Part shown: positions 41,286 to 49,916 of the stretch, one piece after another
Layout of the letters: every line of letters starts with the position of its first letter
Numbering within the stretch: the first letter of the stretch is position 1
NCBI GenBank assembly: GCA_963737425.1
Contig: CAVTSX010000009.1
Location: 124,001-188,000 of the forward strand
Length of the DNA: 64,000 nucleotides
Reading direction: 5' to 3'
From: DASXRA01 sp963737425
GTDB taxonomy: Bacteria; Actinomycetota; Actinomycetes; Mycobacteriales; Jatrophihabitantaceae
Position numbers and translations under genes: made by a program
Notes under the pieces: model-generated
What the model saw: the letters and a program-made list of their open reading frames with translations, nothing else
What the model was told of the DNA's origin: nothing
Database searches by the model: none

Positions 41286-41891
41286 TCAACTGCTCACCGC
41301 TGCGACGATGTGCGGGACGAGCGCGCGCAATGCCTTGCCGCGATGGCTGATCTCGTCCTTCTCCGCGGCAGGCAACTGCCCGCTCGTCAGGTCGTAGCCG
41401 TCCGGGACGAATATCGGGTCGTAGCCGAATCCGTTGTGCCCCTTGGGCTCGCGGACGAGCCGGCCCGGCATGCGGCCCTCGACGACGGTCTCGGCGCCGT
41501 GCGGGGTGATCAGGGCTGCGGCACAGATGAATGTCGCGCCGAGCCGCTCGTCCGGTGTGTCGGCGAGCTGTTCGAGCACCAGCCGAAGGTTCGCGTCATC
41601 GTCCTTGCGCTTGCCGGCCCAGCGGGCCGAGAGCACGCCGGGCATGCCGTTCAGAGCGTCGACGGCCAGGCCCGAGTCGTCGGCCACCGTGTGCAGTCCG
41701 GTGTGCGCAAGCGCCACCCGCGCCTTGATCAGGGCGTTCTCGGCGAACGTCGCGCCGGTCTCAGGTACCTCCTCGAACGGCGGCACGGCGTCGAGGCCGA
41801 CGATGTCGAGGCCGGGTGCCCGCACAGCGAGGATGCGCGCCAGCTCAGCCAGCTTGCCCTGGTTGCGGGTGGCCAGGAGCAGGCGGGTCAC
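41286..41891 (-). CDS. rdgB: dITP/XTP pyrophosphatase (non-canonical purine NTPase)
   Basis: A 201-residue HAM1/RdgB protein: TRNQGKLAEL substrate loop, FAENALIKA, DDSGLAVDALNGMPGVLSARWAG, EGRMPGRLVREPKGHNGFGYDPIF and SHRGKAL. It hydrolyses dITP, XTP and ITP to monophosphates, protecting DNA. The GTG start overlaps the rph stop by four bases (GTGA); an ATG 42 bp upstream lies inside rph and adds non-family sequence. The rph-rdgB coupling is conserved in mycobacteria. Confidence 0.97.
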   Translation of the reverse strand: MTRLLLATRNQGKLAELARILAVRAPGLDIVGLDAVPPFEEVPETGATFAENALIKARVALAHTGLHTVADDSGLAVDALNGMPGVLSARWAGKRKDDDANLRLVLEQLADTPDERLGATFICAAALITPHGAETVVEGRMPGRLVREPKGHNGFGYDPIFVPDGYDLTSGQLPAAEKDEISHRGKALRALVPHIVAAVSS

Positions 41892-42610
41892 GTGCCCAGT
41901 GCCTCGGTCTGCATCTTGGCAAGCTCGGCGCACCCGGCAAGTGCGAGATCGAGCATGGCGTCGAGTTCGCCGCGGTGGAACGGGGCGCCCTCGGCGGTGC
42001 CCTGAACCTCGATGAATGTGCCATCGCCGGTGAGCACGACGTTCATGTCGGTCTCGGCGCGAACGTCCTCGTCATACATCAGGTCCAGGCGGGGCTCGCC
42101 GTCGATGACGCCCACCGAGACCGCCGAGACCGAGTTGACGATCGGATTGGGCCGGGCCAGCGCGCCCTTGCCGTGCAGCCAGCGCACCGCGTCGACCAGC
42201 GCAACGTACGCGCCGGTGATCGCCGCCGTGCGCGTGCCGCCGTCTGCCTGCAACACGTCGCAGTCGATGGAGATCGAGTTCTCGCCGAGCGCCGACAGGT
42301 CGATCGCGGCACGCAGCGAGCGCCCGATCAGCCGGGAGATCTCGTGGGTGCGCCCGCCGATGCGTCCCTTGACGGATTCGCGGTCGTTACGGGTCAGCGT
42401 GGCCCGCGGCAACATCGAGTATTCGGCGGTGACCCAGCCCAGCCCGCTGCCCTTGCGCCAGCGCGGCACGCCCTGGACGACCGACGCCGCACACAGCACC
42501 TTGGTCTCGCCGAACTCGACGAGCGCCGAACCCTCTGCGTACTTCTGCCAATGCCGGCTGATGGTGACCGGCCGGAGCTGATCAGGTGCGCGATCGTCTG
42601 GACGAGACAT
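41888..42610 (-). CDS. rph: Ribonuclease PH
   Basis: A 240-residue phosphorolytic exoribonuclease: GSALVEFGETKVLCAASV, the signature PRWRKGSGLGWVTAEYSMLPRATLTRNDRE region, RLIGRSLRAA, DCDVLQADGGTRTAAITGA and DLMYDEDVRAETDMNVV. It trims tRNA 3' ends using phosphate. ATG 42610 gives a family-standard length; in-frame sequence further upstream runs into the ABC gene on the other strand. Divergent from drrA-like gene across 115 bp that contain repeated heptamers. Confidence 0.97.
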   Translation of the reverse strand: MSRPDDRAPDQLRPVTISRHWQKYAEGSALVEFGETKVLCAASVVQGVPRWRKGSGLGWVTAEYSMLPRATLTRNDRESVKGRIGGRTHEISRLIGRSLRAAIDLSALGENSISIDCDVLQADGGTRTAAITGAYVALVDAVRWLHGKGALARPNPIVNSVSAVSVGVIDGEPRLDLMYDEDVRAETDMNVVLTGDGTFIEVQGTAEGAPFHRGELDAMLDLALAGCAELAKMQTEALGT

Positions 42611-42653
42611 GCGTTGCAGCCTAGCCAGCGCCTCCGTCAACACTGACCCGGCG

Positions 42654-42702
42654 GTGCCAGCCCGTGCCAGCCGGTGCCAGTTTGCTGTGCGGGCCGTGCC
42701 AG
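42654..42702 (+). promoter_or_regulatory. Helically phased GTGCCAG heptamers, candidate SARP/BTAD binding sites
   Basis: GTGCCAG occurs at 42654, 42664 and 42674 (exact 10-bp steps) and again at 42696 (22 bp, two turns, later). The last copy ends 24 bp before the drrA-like ATG. SARP-type regulators bind direct heptamer repeats one helical turn apart just upstream of the -10 element; a BTAD/SARP-type regulator gene lies downstream of this operon. Confidence 0.55.
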
Positions 42703-42725
42703 CCGGTGCACCGAGCATCATCGTC

Positions 42726-43691
42726 ATGACATACGCGATCGAAGCCGAAGGGCTCACCAAGCGATACGGCACAACCACGGCACTGGCCGGCGTGAACCTG
42801 AGAGCCCGCCAGGGAACCGTGCTCGGCGTGCTCGGCCCGAACGGCGCCGGCAAGACGACCGCGGTCCGCATCCTCGCCACGTTGCTGCGCCCGGACGCCG
42901 GTACCGCCCGCGTCGCCGGGCACGACGTCCTGCGCGACCCGCAGCGGGTTCGGCAGAGCATCGGGCTCACCGGCCAGTACGCCTCCGTGGACGAGGACCT
43001 CACCGGCACGCAGAATCTGGTCCTCATCGGCCAACTGCTCGATCTGCCGACCCGCGAGGCCCGCGCCCGCGCGCAGGAGTTGCTCGAGTGGTTCGACCTG
43101 GCCGAGGCGGCCGGCCGGAGCGCCAAGACCTACTCGGGCGGCATGCGCCGGCGCCTCGACCTCGCCGCATCGCTGGTCGGCCGGCCCTCGGTGGTCTTCC
43201 TGGACGAGCCGACCACCGGCCTCGACCCGGCCAAACGGGAGGACATGTGGGACGTGGTGCGCGATCTGGTGGCGGACGGATCGACGGTGCTGCTGACCAC
43301 GCAGTACCTCGAGGAGGCCGACGCGCTGGCCGACGAGATCACGGTCATCGACCGCGGCACGGTCATCGCGCACGACACGCCGGATGGGCTCAAGCGGATC
43401 GTCGGCGGGCAGCGCCTGGAGGTGCGCCCCGCTGATCCTGCGCGACTCGACGAGGTGCGGACGATCCTCGGCGAGATCGCGTCGAGCGTTCCCGAGTCAC
43501 CCGGACGCGGCGTGCTGAGCGTCCCGGTCAAGGGGGACGAGGCGCTCGCGGCGGCCGTACAGCGCCTCGGCGCCGCGAGCATCGCCGTCACCGAACTGTC
43601 GCTGCACCTACCCAGCCTGGACGAGGTGTTCTTCACCCTCACCGGCCACGGCACCGAAGACGGCAACCAGAACGAGGAGACCGCCGCATGA
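42726..43691 (+). CDS. DrrA-type ABC exporter ATPase
   Basis: A 321-residue ATPase: Walker A GPNGAGKTT (37-45), Q-loop GLTGQYASVDEDLTG (the DrrA-type TGQ-A-VD signature), ABC signature TYSGGMRRRLDLA, Walker B VVFLDEPTTGLDP and switch TTQYLEEAD. The C-terminal domain includes RLEVRPADPARLDEV and LDEVFFTLTGH, both characteristic of daunorubicin-resistance ATPases. No ribosome-binding site is evident before ATG 42726, so the transcript may be leaderless. The stop overlaps the permease start (ATGA). Exports an unknown drug or lipid. Confidence 0.93.
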   Translation: MTYAIEAEGLTKRYGTTTALAGVNLRARQGTVLGVLGPNGAGKTTAVRILATLLRPDAGTARVAGHDVLRDPQRVRQSIGLTGQYASVDEDLTGTQNLVLIGQLLDLPTREARARAQELLEWFDLAEAAGRSAKTYSGGMRRRLDLAASLVGRPSVVFLDEPTTGLDPAKREDMWDVVRDLVADGSTVLLTTQYLEEADALADEITVIDRGTVIAHDTPDGLKRIVGGQRLEVRPADPARLDEVRTILGEIASSVPESPGRGVLSVPVKGDEALAAAVQRLGAASIAVTELSLHLPSLDEVFFTLTGHGTEDGNQNEETAA

Positions 43692-44518
43692 CCACCACAC
43701 TCACCGCACCCCACCCGAGGCCATCGGCGCCGGCACCGCGTCCGGCGCCGGCGAGACCGATGCGCGCGATGCGGCACGCGTTCGCGCTGGCCCGCCGCAA
43801 CCTGATCAAGACCTGGCGCACGCCCGAGCAGTTGATCGACGTGACGATCCAGCCGGTCATCTTCCTGCTGCTGTTCGTATACGTCTTCGGCGGCGCCGTG
43901 AGCGGAGGCTCGCAGCACGACTACCTGCAGTACCTGCTTCCCGGCCTGCTCGGTCAGGGAATCGCGATGGGCAGCGTGGCACTCGGGCAGAACATGAACG
44001 CCGACATCGAGAAAGGCGTCTTCGACCGGTTCCGGTCGTTGCCGATCGCGCGGTCGGCACCGCTCGTCGGGGCGGTGTTCGCCGACTTCTTCCGGTACCT
44101 GATCATGTGCGTGATCCTTCTGGGTTTCGGGTACGTGATCGGTTTCCGGATCGGCACCAACCCGCTGGCCATGCTCGCCGCCATCGCGATCTCGATCGCA
44201 TTCGCGCTGTGCTTCTGCTGGATCTCGGTGTGGGTGGGCATGGTTGCACGAACGCCCGGCTCGGTGCAGGGCATCATGATCATGCTGATCCTGCCGTTGA
44301 GCTTTGGCAGCAGCGTGTTCGTGCCGGCAAACACGATGCCCGGCTGGATGCAGGCCTTCGTGAAGGTGAACCCGATCTCGCACCTCGTCGGGACGGTACG
44401 CGGGCTGATCGTCGGTGGGCCGGTCGCCTCGCACCTCGGCTGGACGTTGCTGTGGATGGCGATCCTGGTGGTGGTGTTCGTGCCGCTGGCCCTGCGTGCC
44501 TACCGCCGCCGCGCATAG
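43688..44518 (+). CDS. DrrB-type ABC-2 exporter permease
   Basis: A 276-residue membrane protein with a Pro-rich cytoplasmic N-terminus and six helices. The elbow LIKTWRTPEQLIDVTIQPVIFLLLFVYVFGG, the coupling helix ADIEKGVFDRFRSLPIARSAPLVGAV and FVPANTMPGWMQAFVKVNPISHLVGTVRGL are strongly typical of DrrB/ABC-2 permeases. It pairs with the ATPase encoded directly upstream (4-bp overlap). The gene ends 60 bp from the convergent BTAD regulator, with a perfect hairpin in the gap. Confidence 0.94.
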   Translation: MTTTLTAPHPRPSAPAPRPAPARPMRAMRHAFALARRNLIKTWRTPEQLIDVTIQPVIFLLLFVYVFGGAVSGGSQHDYLQYLLPGLLGQGIAMGSVALGQNMNADIEKGVFDRFRSLPIARSAPLVGAVFADFFRYLIMCVILLGFGYVIGFRIGTNPLAMLAAIAISIAFALCFCWISVWVGMVARTPGSVQGIMIMLILPLSFGSSVFVPANTMPGWMQAFVKVNPISHLVGTVRGLIVGGPVASHLGWTLLWMAILVVVFVPLALRAYRRRA

Positions 44519-44529
44519 CTCTCCTCGCG

Positions 44530-44594
44530 GGTGGGCACTTACGCCGCAGGTGGGCACTTACAAGTGCCCACCTGCGCGCTAAGTGCCCACCGGC
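44530..44594. repeat. GTGGGCACTT intergenic repeat, copy 2, forming a terminator hairpin
   Basis: Two direct GTGGGCACTT units (44531 and 44550) and two inverted AAGTGCCCAC units (44562 and 44581). The central pair makes a 15-bp perfect stem (44545-44559 with 44562-44576) around a 2-base loop, between the convergent permease and regulator genes, whose last bases it overlaps. 44530-44559 is identical to 14397-14426. Confidence 0.8.
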
Positions 44595-47500
44595 GGGGAC
44601 GAGACGGTGGCCGGGTCGAGCCGGGCGATGGCCGCGTCGCGGTCCAGTGCCCGGCCCCGCTCGTAGTCGGCCACAAAGCCCGCGTCGCCGCGTTGCTCAC
44701 GCAGCGCGGCGGTCAGGCGCCTCACGTCCAGGTGCGTGGCATCGGCTGACCCACGCAGGCGCGCAGCCGCACCCAGCATCTCGGCCGCTTGCTCGGCATA
44801 CCCCGTCTGCAGCGCAAGATCGGCCACCGCGACACCCACGGCCGCGACGATCGGCATATCCTTCGTACCGATCGCCATCTCGCGCGCACGGGCGAGCATC
44901 TCGCGCGCGGAGTCGATCCCACCGTCGGCAAGATCCTGTTTCGCCGCGATCGCGAGCACGAGAGCCCTGGCGTGGCCCTGGATCGGATGGGCCTGCGGGA
45001 TCTGCCCGAATCGGTGCAGCGCTTCGTCTCGGAGCCGCCGCGCCTCGGGGAGGTCACCGGCCAGCCGCGCACATTCGGCCAGAACGGCACCGGCGAACAT
45101 CGACTCCATCGTCGAGCCGGCGGCCTCGCTGACCTCGAGGCCCCGCTGGATGTGCAGGCGCGCGGCCGGCATATCGCCCTTGCGCATGCGCAGGTCGGCC
45201 AGGCGCACCTGCATCATCGCCTGGTCCTCGCGCGCACCCATCTCGACCACCAGCGTCAGCGCCTCTTCGTAGCCGGCTATGGCGGCGTCGAGATCGCCGT
45301 CGACCGTCCTGAGCTGGGCCAGCATCTGCAGGCTGTTGGCCAGGCCCCACCGCTCGCCGAGTTCGCGGAACTCGCGAACCGACTGCTCGGCGTCGACGCG
45401 CATCTGCTCGACGTTGCCGTTGTTCTCCGACATCGCGGCCCGGAAGGACCGCACGGCGGCGGCAACCCAAGGGTCCGGGCTCGAGATCGCCTCCTCGATG
45501 AGCCGCGCGACGGCGTCCAGGTCGTCGGCCAGCATGGCGACGACCGGCTTCATCAGGGCCAAGATGGGCTGCTCGGCCGAATCGATCGCCTGCATCCGCA
45601 CGCTCAGCTCGGCGAGGCGCCGCATGCCCGCCTCGATCTCGTCCGCCGAGACCAGGCCCGCTGCCGAGGCGTTGTTCATGATCTGGATCGCCTCGCCGAG
45701 TATCCGGGTCTTAGGATCTGCGTCGCCCGGCACGTCGAGGGCGAAGGTGATCCAGGTCAGCGCTTCGGCGTGGCTGCCGAGCAGCGACCAGTACCACCCC
45801 AGCGACACCGCCATGTCGAGCGCGGTCTGCGCGTCGCCCCGCTCACCGGTGTGTCGCAGCGCGGCAAGGACGTTGTCGCGCTCGGCGTCCAGGCGCGCCA
45901 TCCAGACGAGCTGCTCCGAGCGGCGCAGGTGCGGATCAGCCTCACGGACCAGATCAGCGAAGTAGCGGGCATGCGCGTCGCGAATCCGGGACAGCTCGCC
46001 TCGTTCGAGCAGCCGCTCGTGCCCGTACTCGCGGATCGTCTCGAGCATGCGGTATCGGACCTCGACCTGGCCGGACTCCTGCAGCAGCGACTTGTCGACC
46101 AGCGAGGCGAGCAGGTCGAGCACATCGGACGGCGCGACCAGGTCGTCACTTCGCGTGGCGGCGCACACCGCTTCGGCGCTCTCCGGAGTGGCGCCCGCGG
46201 GAAAGACCGCAAGCCGTTCGACCAGCAGGCGCTCGGGCTCGCTGAGCAGATCCCAGCTCCACTCGACGACGGCCCGCAGGGTGCGGTGGCGGGGCAGGGC
46301 GGTGCGGCTGCCGCCGGTGAGCAGGCGGAAGCGGTCGTGCAGTCGCGCCGCGATCTCGGTGACGGGCAGGGCGCGCAGCCGGGCTGCGGCCAGTTCGATC
46401 GCCAGCGGCAGGCCGTCGAGCCGGCGCACGATCTCGACTACGGTGCCGGCGTTGGAGTCGTCGACGCGGAACTCGGGGCTGACGGCAACCGCCCGGTCGG
46501 CGAACAGGCGGACCGCGGCGTGCGCCAACGCGCTGCTCGAGTCGTAGCGCGCCTGGTCGCGCGAGGGCTGTGCGAGCGGCGGCACCACGAACAGCGATTC
46601 GCCGAAGATGCCGAGCGGTTCACGGCTCGTCGTGACGATGCGAAGCTCGCGGCACTGCGCCAGCAGCTGATCGGCGAGGTGCGCTGTGGCGTCGATGAGG
46701 TGCTCGCAGTTGTCGAGGATGACGACCAGCCGCCGGTCGGCGAGTGCCTCGACCATTCGGCTCATGGCATCGCGCGGGGTGAGCTTGGTCGGCTGGTCCA
46801 GCACGTGCGTCTCGCGCAGGCCCAGCGAGCCGAGCACGGTCTGCGGCACGTCGACCGCGTCGGTCACGGTGGCGAGCTCGACGAACCAGATGCCGTCCGG
46901 GACGTCGTCGACCAGAACTGCGGCAGCCTCGACGGCCAGCCTTGTCTTGCCGGCGCCGCCGGGCCCGACGAGGGTCACCAGCCGACTCTCTTCGAGCACC
47001 TTGCCGATGCGGGCCATCTCGTCCTCGCGGCCGACGAAGCTGGTCAGTTGGGCGCGCAGGTTGGTGCGCGCCGGGCCGGCCGCGGTTTGCATCTGGTCAC
47101 CGCGCAGCACCGCGACGTGGGTCGCCTGTAGCTCTGCGGACGGATCGACGCCGAGTTCGTCGGCCAGCTGGGCACGGATCCGCTCGTAGGCTGCGAGCGC
47201 ATCGGCCTGGCGGCCCACCTTGGCGAGCGCGTTCATGCGCTGCCCGGCGATGCGCTCGTCCAGGGGATGCTCGGCCGCGAGAGCGTCGAGCTCGGCGACG
47301 ACTTCCGCGGCGTCGCCGAGGGCGAGGTCGGCGTCGATGCGGTCCTGGGTGGCGGCCAGGCGTAGATCGTGCAGCCGCGCCACGGTGGCCGCGGCGAACG
47401 GGGCATCGTCGACGTCGCCGAGGGCCGGCCCGCGCCACAACGCCAGCGCCTCACGCAGTACACCCGCCGCCTTGGCCTGCTTGCCGCCGCGCAAAGCGAC

Positions 47501-47824
47501 CGCGCCGGCACGGGCGAGTTCCTCGAATCGGTTCGCGTCGATGTCTGCCGGTTGCACGGCCAGGCGGTACCCGGCCGGCGACTGGCCGACGTACTCGGCG
47601 CCGCCGAGAACCCGGCGCAGCCGCGAGATCAGCGACTGCAGCGCGTTGGCCTCGTCGACCGGTGGCTGATCGCCCCACACGGCGTCGACAAGGGCGCCCG
47701 CGCTCACCGGGTGTCCGGCGTCCAGGGCGAGTCGGATCAGCAGCCGGCGCAGGCGCGAGCCGGCGACATCGACCGCCGCGGCGCCGTTGAGCACCTCGAC
47801 CGGGCCGAGGATCCGTATCTGCAC
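44579..47824 (-). CDS. BTAD/SARP-type transcriptional regulator with NB-ARC ATPase and TPR domains
   Basis: A 1081-residue regulator. Residues 1-95 are an OmpR-type winged helix (VQIRILGPVEVLNG, LRRLLIRLALDAGHPVS, ALQSLISRLRRVLG); 100-250 the bacterial transcriptional activation (BTAD) domain; about 265-600 an AAA/NB-ARC ATPase with Walker A GPGGAGKTR (about 286-294), Walker B RRLVVILDNCEH and sensor RIVTTSREPLGI; the remaining 450 residues are helical repeats of TPR type. The protein should use nucleotide-dependent oligomerisation to activate transcription. GTG 47824 is the family start; upstream in-frame sequence overlaps the divergent YjbQ gene. It may control the adjacent exporter. Confidence 0.92.
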   Translation of the reverse strand: MQIRILGPVEVLNGAAAVDVAGSRLRRLLIRLALDAGHPVSAGALVDAVWGDQPPVDEANALQSLISRLRRVLGGAEYVGQSPAGYRLAVQPADIDANRFEELARAGAVALRGGKQAKAAGVLREALALWRGPALGDVDDAPFAAATVARLHDLRLAATQDRIDADLALGDAAEVVAELDALAAEHPLDERIAGQRMNALAKVGRQADALAAYERIRAQLADELGVDPSAELQATHVAVLRGDQMQTAAGPARTNLRAQLTSFVGREDEMARIGKVLEESRLVTLVGPGGAGKTRLAVEAAAVLVDDVPDGIWFVELATVTDAVDVPQTVLGSLGLRETHVLDQPTKLTPRDAMSRMVEALADRRLVVILDNCEHLIDATAHLADQLLAQCRELRIVTTSREPLGIFGESLFVVPPLAQPSRDQARYDSSSALAHAAVRLFADRAVAVSPEFRVDDSNAGTVVEIVRRLDGLPLAIELAAARLRALPVTEIAARLHDRFRLLTGGSRTALPRHRTLRAVVEWSWDLLSEPERLLVERLAVFPAGATPESAEAVCAATRSDDLVAPSDVLDLLASLVDKSLLQESGQVEVRYRMLETIREYGHERLLERGELSRIRDAHARYFADLVREADPHLRRSEQLVWMARLDAERDNVLAALRHTGERGDAQTALDMAVSLGWYWSLLGSHAEALTWITFALDVPGDADPKTRILGEAIQIMNNASAAGLVSADEIEAGMRRLAELSVRMQAIDSAEQPILALMKPVVAMLADDLDAVARLIEEAISSPDPWVAAAVRSFRAAMSENNGNVEQMRVDAEQSVREFRELGERWGLANSLQMLAQLRTVDGDLDAAIAGYEEALTLVVEMGAREDQAMMQVRLADLRMRKGDMPAARLHIQRGLEVSEAAGSTMESMFAGAVLAECARLAGDLPEARRLRDEALHRFGQIPQAHPIQGHARALVLAIAAKQDLADGGIDSAREMLARAREMAIGTKDMPIVAAVGVAVADLALQTGYAEQAAEMLGAAARLRGSADATHLDVRRLTAALREQRGDAGFVADYERGRALDRDAAIARLDPATVSSPPVGT

Positions 47825-47864
47825 GGCTCCACTGTCCCAGAAACCGCCGAAGCACAATGTCTGG

Positions 47865-48269
47865 ATGCTCTCCGAGACGATCAGCGTGCGTACCGGCGCC
47901 CGGGCCCGCGTCCACGATCTCACCGATGCGTGTTCCCGATTTCTCAGCGGGTCGGGCGACGGGCTGCTCAACGTGTTCGTCCCGCATGCGACCGCCGGTA
48001 TCGCGATCCTGGAAACCGGGGCGGGCTCTGACCGCGACCTGCTCGCGATCCTGGACGAGCTGCTCCCCCGCGACACGCGATGGCAGCACCGGCACGGCTC
48101 GCCCGGCCACGGCCGCGATCACGTCCTGCCCGCGTTCATCGCGCCGTCGACGACCGTGCCCGTGCTGGACGGACGCCCGCAGCTCGGTACCTGGCAGTCG
48201 ATCTGCCTCGTCGACACGAACGTCGACAACGCCGAGCGAAGCGTCCGGCTGACGTTCCTTTCGGGCTAG
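47865..48269 (+). CDS. YjbQ/UPF0047 family protein
   Basis: A 134-residue protein of the UPF0047 family: VHDLTDACSRFLSGSGDGLLNVFVPHATAGIAILE, then RHGSPGHGRDHVLPAFIAPS and GRPQLGTWQSICLVDTNVDN. The His in PHATAG and the HG..GHG..H motif surround a metal- or ligand-binding pocket. Members complement thiamine-phosphate synthase mutants weakly, but the true role is unknown. ATG 47865 lies 40 bp from the divergent regulator start. Confidence 0.92.
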   Translation: MLSETISVRTGARARVHDLTDACSRFLSGSGDGLLNVFVPHATAGIAILETGAGSDRDLLAILDELLPRDTRWQHRHGSPGHGRDHVLPAFIAPSTTVPVLDGRPQLGTWQSICLVDTNVDNAERSVRLTFLSG

Positions 48270-48331
48270 GGCCTGCCCTGTGGGTGCACTTGGTTGAAGT
48301 CTGGGCGCGTCGCGACGCCAGGTGCTAGGGC

Positions 48332-49075
48332 CTAGATCCAGTACACGGCGTCGGGCTCTGCCGCCTCGACCGACCCGCCGAACGTCGAAGACGCCTCGGC
48401 CACGGCGACCTCGCGCGAGCCCCAGGGCGGGACGTGCGTGAGGATGAGCCGGTCGACCCCGGCCCGGGCGGCGTGCTCGCCCGCCTGCCTACCGGTGAGG
48501 TGGAGGTCCGGCACGTACTCCTCGTCCGGGCCGAACGATGCCTCGCAGAGCAAGACGTCGGCGTCGTGTGCGAGGGAGACGAGCGCGTCGCTCTCGCCGG
48601 TGTCGCCGGAGTACACGAGCGTGCGGTCGCTCACCGTCAACCTAATGGCGAAGGCGGGAACCGGGTGGTTGACCGACGCGACCGAGACCGCGAACGGGCC
48701 GAGCTCACCGCTTCGCGGAGTCGAGAACTCGAACAGCTCGTGCAACCCGAGCTTGCGGGCCAGCGGGTCGTACGCGACCGCGATGCGATCCCTCGTGCCG
48801 ACCGGACCGATCACCGGGATGCGACCGTTCGGACGGATCGGCCCGTAGCGCAGGACGTTCACGTAGGACGTGAGGTCGAGACAGTGGTCGGCGTGCAGGT
48901 GGGAAAGGGCGATCGCGTCAACCTCGTGCGGCGCGACATGCCGTTGCAATGGGCCGAGCGCGCCGTTGCCCAGGTCGAGCACCAGCCGAAAACCCTCGGC
49001 CTCGACGAGGTACCCGGACGCGGGCGAATCCGGCCCGGGAAGCGTGCCCGAACAGCCGAGCACCGTCAACTTCAC
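48332..49075 (-). CDS. Metallo-beta-lactamase-fold phosphodiesterase, Rv1339-like
   Basis: A 247-residue MBL-fold protein: SHLHADH (His59, His61, Asp63, His64), the strand LTVLGCSGTLPGPDSPASGYL at the start, YSGDTG and a C-terminal LTHVPPW. In M. tuberculosis the homologue Rv1339 sits between murI and rphA and is described as an atypical class II cAMP phosphodiesterase that affects permeability and antibiotic tolerance. Here it follows murI with a 4-bp overlap (ATGA), so the two are co-translated. Assigned by fold, motif and synteny. Confidence 0.88.
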   Translation of the reverse strand: MKLTVLGCSGTLPGPDSPASGYLVEAEGFRLVLDLGNGALGPLQRHVAPHEVDAIALSHLHADHCLDLTSYVNVLRYGPIRPNGRIPVIGPVGTRDRIAVAYDPLARKLGLHELFEFSTPRSGELGPFAVSVASVNHPVPAFAIRLTVSDRTLVYSGDTGESDALVSLAHDADVLLCEASFGPDEEYVPDLHLTGRQAGEHAARAGVDRLILTHVPPWGSREVAVAEASSTFGGSVEAAEPDAVYWI

Positions 49076-49911
49076 GCTGCACCTCCTACTGGCAACCCGG
49101 TTGCCGTGGTCATGTCAGCCACCTGTGGGCCGAGGAAGCGACGGCTCAAGCGGGTGAACGGCTCGGCCGGGCCGGTCGCCCGGAACACGTGCTGCGGCGG
49201 CGGCGCGTCGTCGGGCCGGAGCAGATCCTCCGCGAGCAGCACCCGGAACACGTCCTTCGCGGTCTCCTCAGCGCTCGACACCATCGTCACCGAATCGCCC
49301 ATGACGACGGAGAGCAGGCCGGTCAGCAGCGGGTAGTGGGTGCAGCCGAGAACGAGAGTGTCGACCCCGGCCTGATTCAGCGGCGTCAGGTAGGACTCGG
49401 CCAGCCCCAGCAACTGCCGGCCGCTGGTGATGCCACGCTCGACGAATTCAGCGAAGCGTGGGCAGGCCGCGGTAAACACCTCGACTCCGGCGGCGGCCGC
49501 GAAGGCGTCCTCGTAGGCGCCGCTGGTGATCGTGGCTCGAGTGCCGATGACGCCCACCCGGCCGTTGCGCGTGGCGGCGACGGCGCGGCGCACCGCGGGC
49601 AGGATGACCTCGACCACCGGTACCTGGTAGCGCTCGCGGGCGTCGCGAAGGCAGGCCGCGCTGGCGCTGTTGCAGGCAATGACCAGCGCCTTCACACCCG
49701 ACTCGACCAGCTCGTCCATCAGGGCCAGCGAGTAGCGGCGAACGTCGGCGATCGGCTTCGGTCCATAGGGACTGTGCGCGGTGTCGCCGACGTAGCTCAG
49801 GGCCTCGTGCGGCAACTGATCGAGCACGGCACGGGCGACCGTGAGTCCGCCGACGCCGGAGTCGACCATGCCTATGGGGGCGCCAGCTGCGCTGGCTGTG
49901 GGTTGAGCCAC
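49072..49911 (-). CDS. murI: Glutamate racemase
   Basis: A 279-residue racemase providing D-glutamate for peptidoglycan. It contains GMVDSGVGGLTVARAV (Asp17-Ser18), the catalytic cysteines Cys80 (IACNSASA) and Cys190 (LGCTHYP), and the SYVGDTAHSPYGPK motif. The GTG at 49911 begins just after the rhomboid stop (5 bp gap) and gives the usual length; a longer frame reaching upstream overlaps the rhomboid gene. Confidence 0.97.
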   Translation of the reverse strand: MAQPTASAAGAPIGMVDSGVGGLTVARAVLDQLPHEALSYVGDTAHSPYGPKPIADVRRYSLALMDELVESGVKALVIACNSASAACLRDARERYQVPVVEVILPAVRRAVAATRNGRVGVIGTRATITSGAYEDAFAAAAGVEVFTAACPRFAEFVERGITSGRQLLGLAESYLTPLNQAGVDTLVLGCTHYPLLTGLLSVVMGDSVTMVSSAEETAKDVFRVLLAEDLLRPDDAPPPQHVFRATGPAEPFTRLSRRFLGPQVADMTTATGLPVGGAA

Positions 49912-49916
49912 GCCCG

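Noticed and set aside
44789..47131. 780-codon plus-strand open frame inside the BTAD regulator
   Set aside because: Composition is His/Arg/Gln-rich with no domains; the minus strand encodes clear wHTH, NB-ARC and TPR domains.
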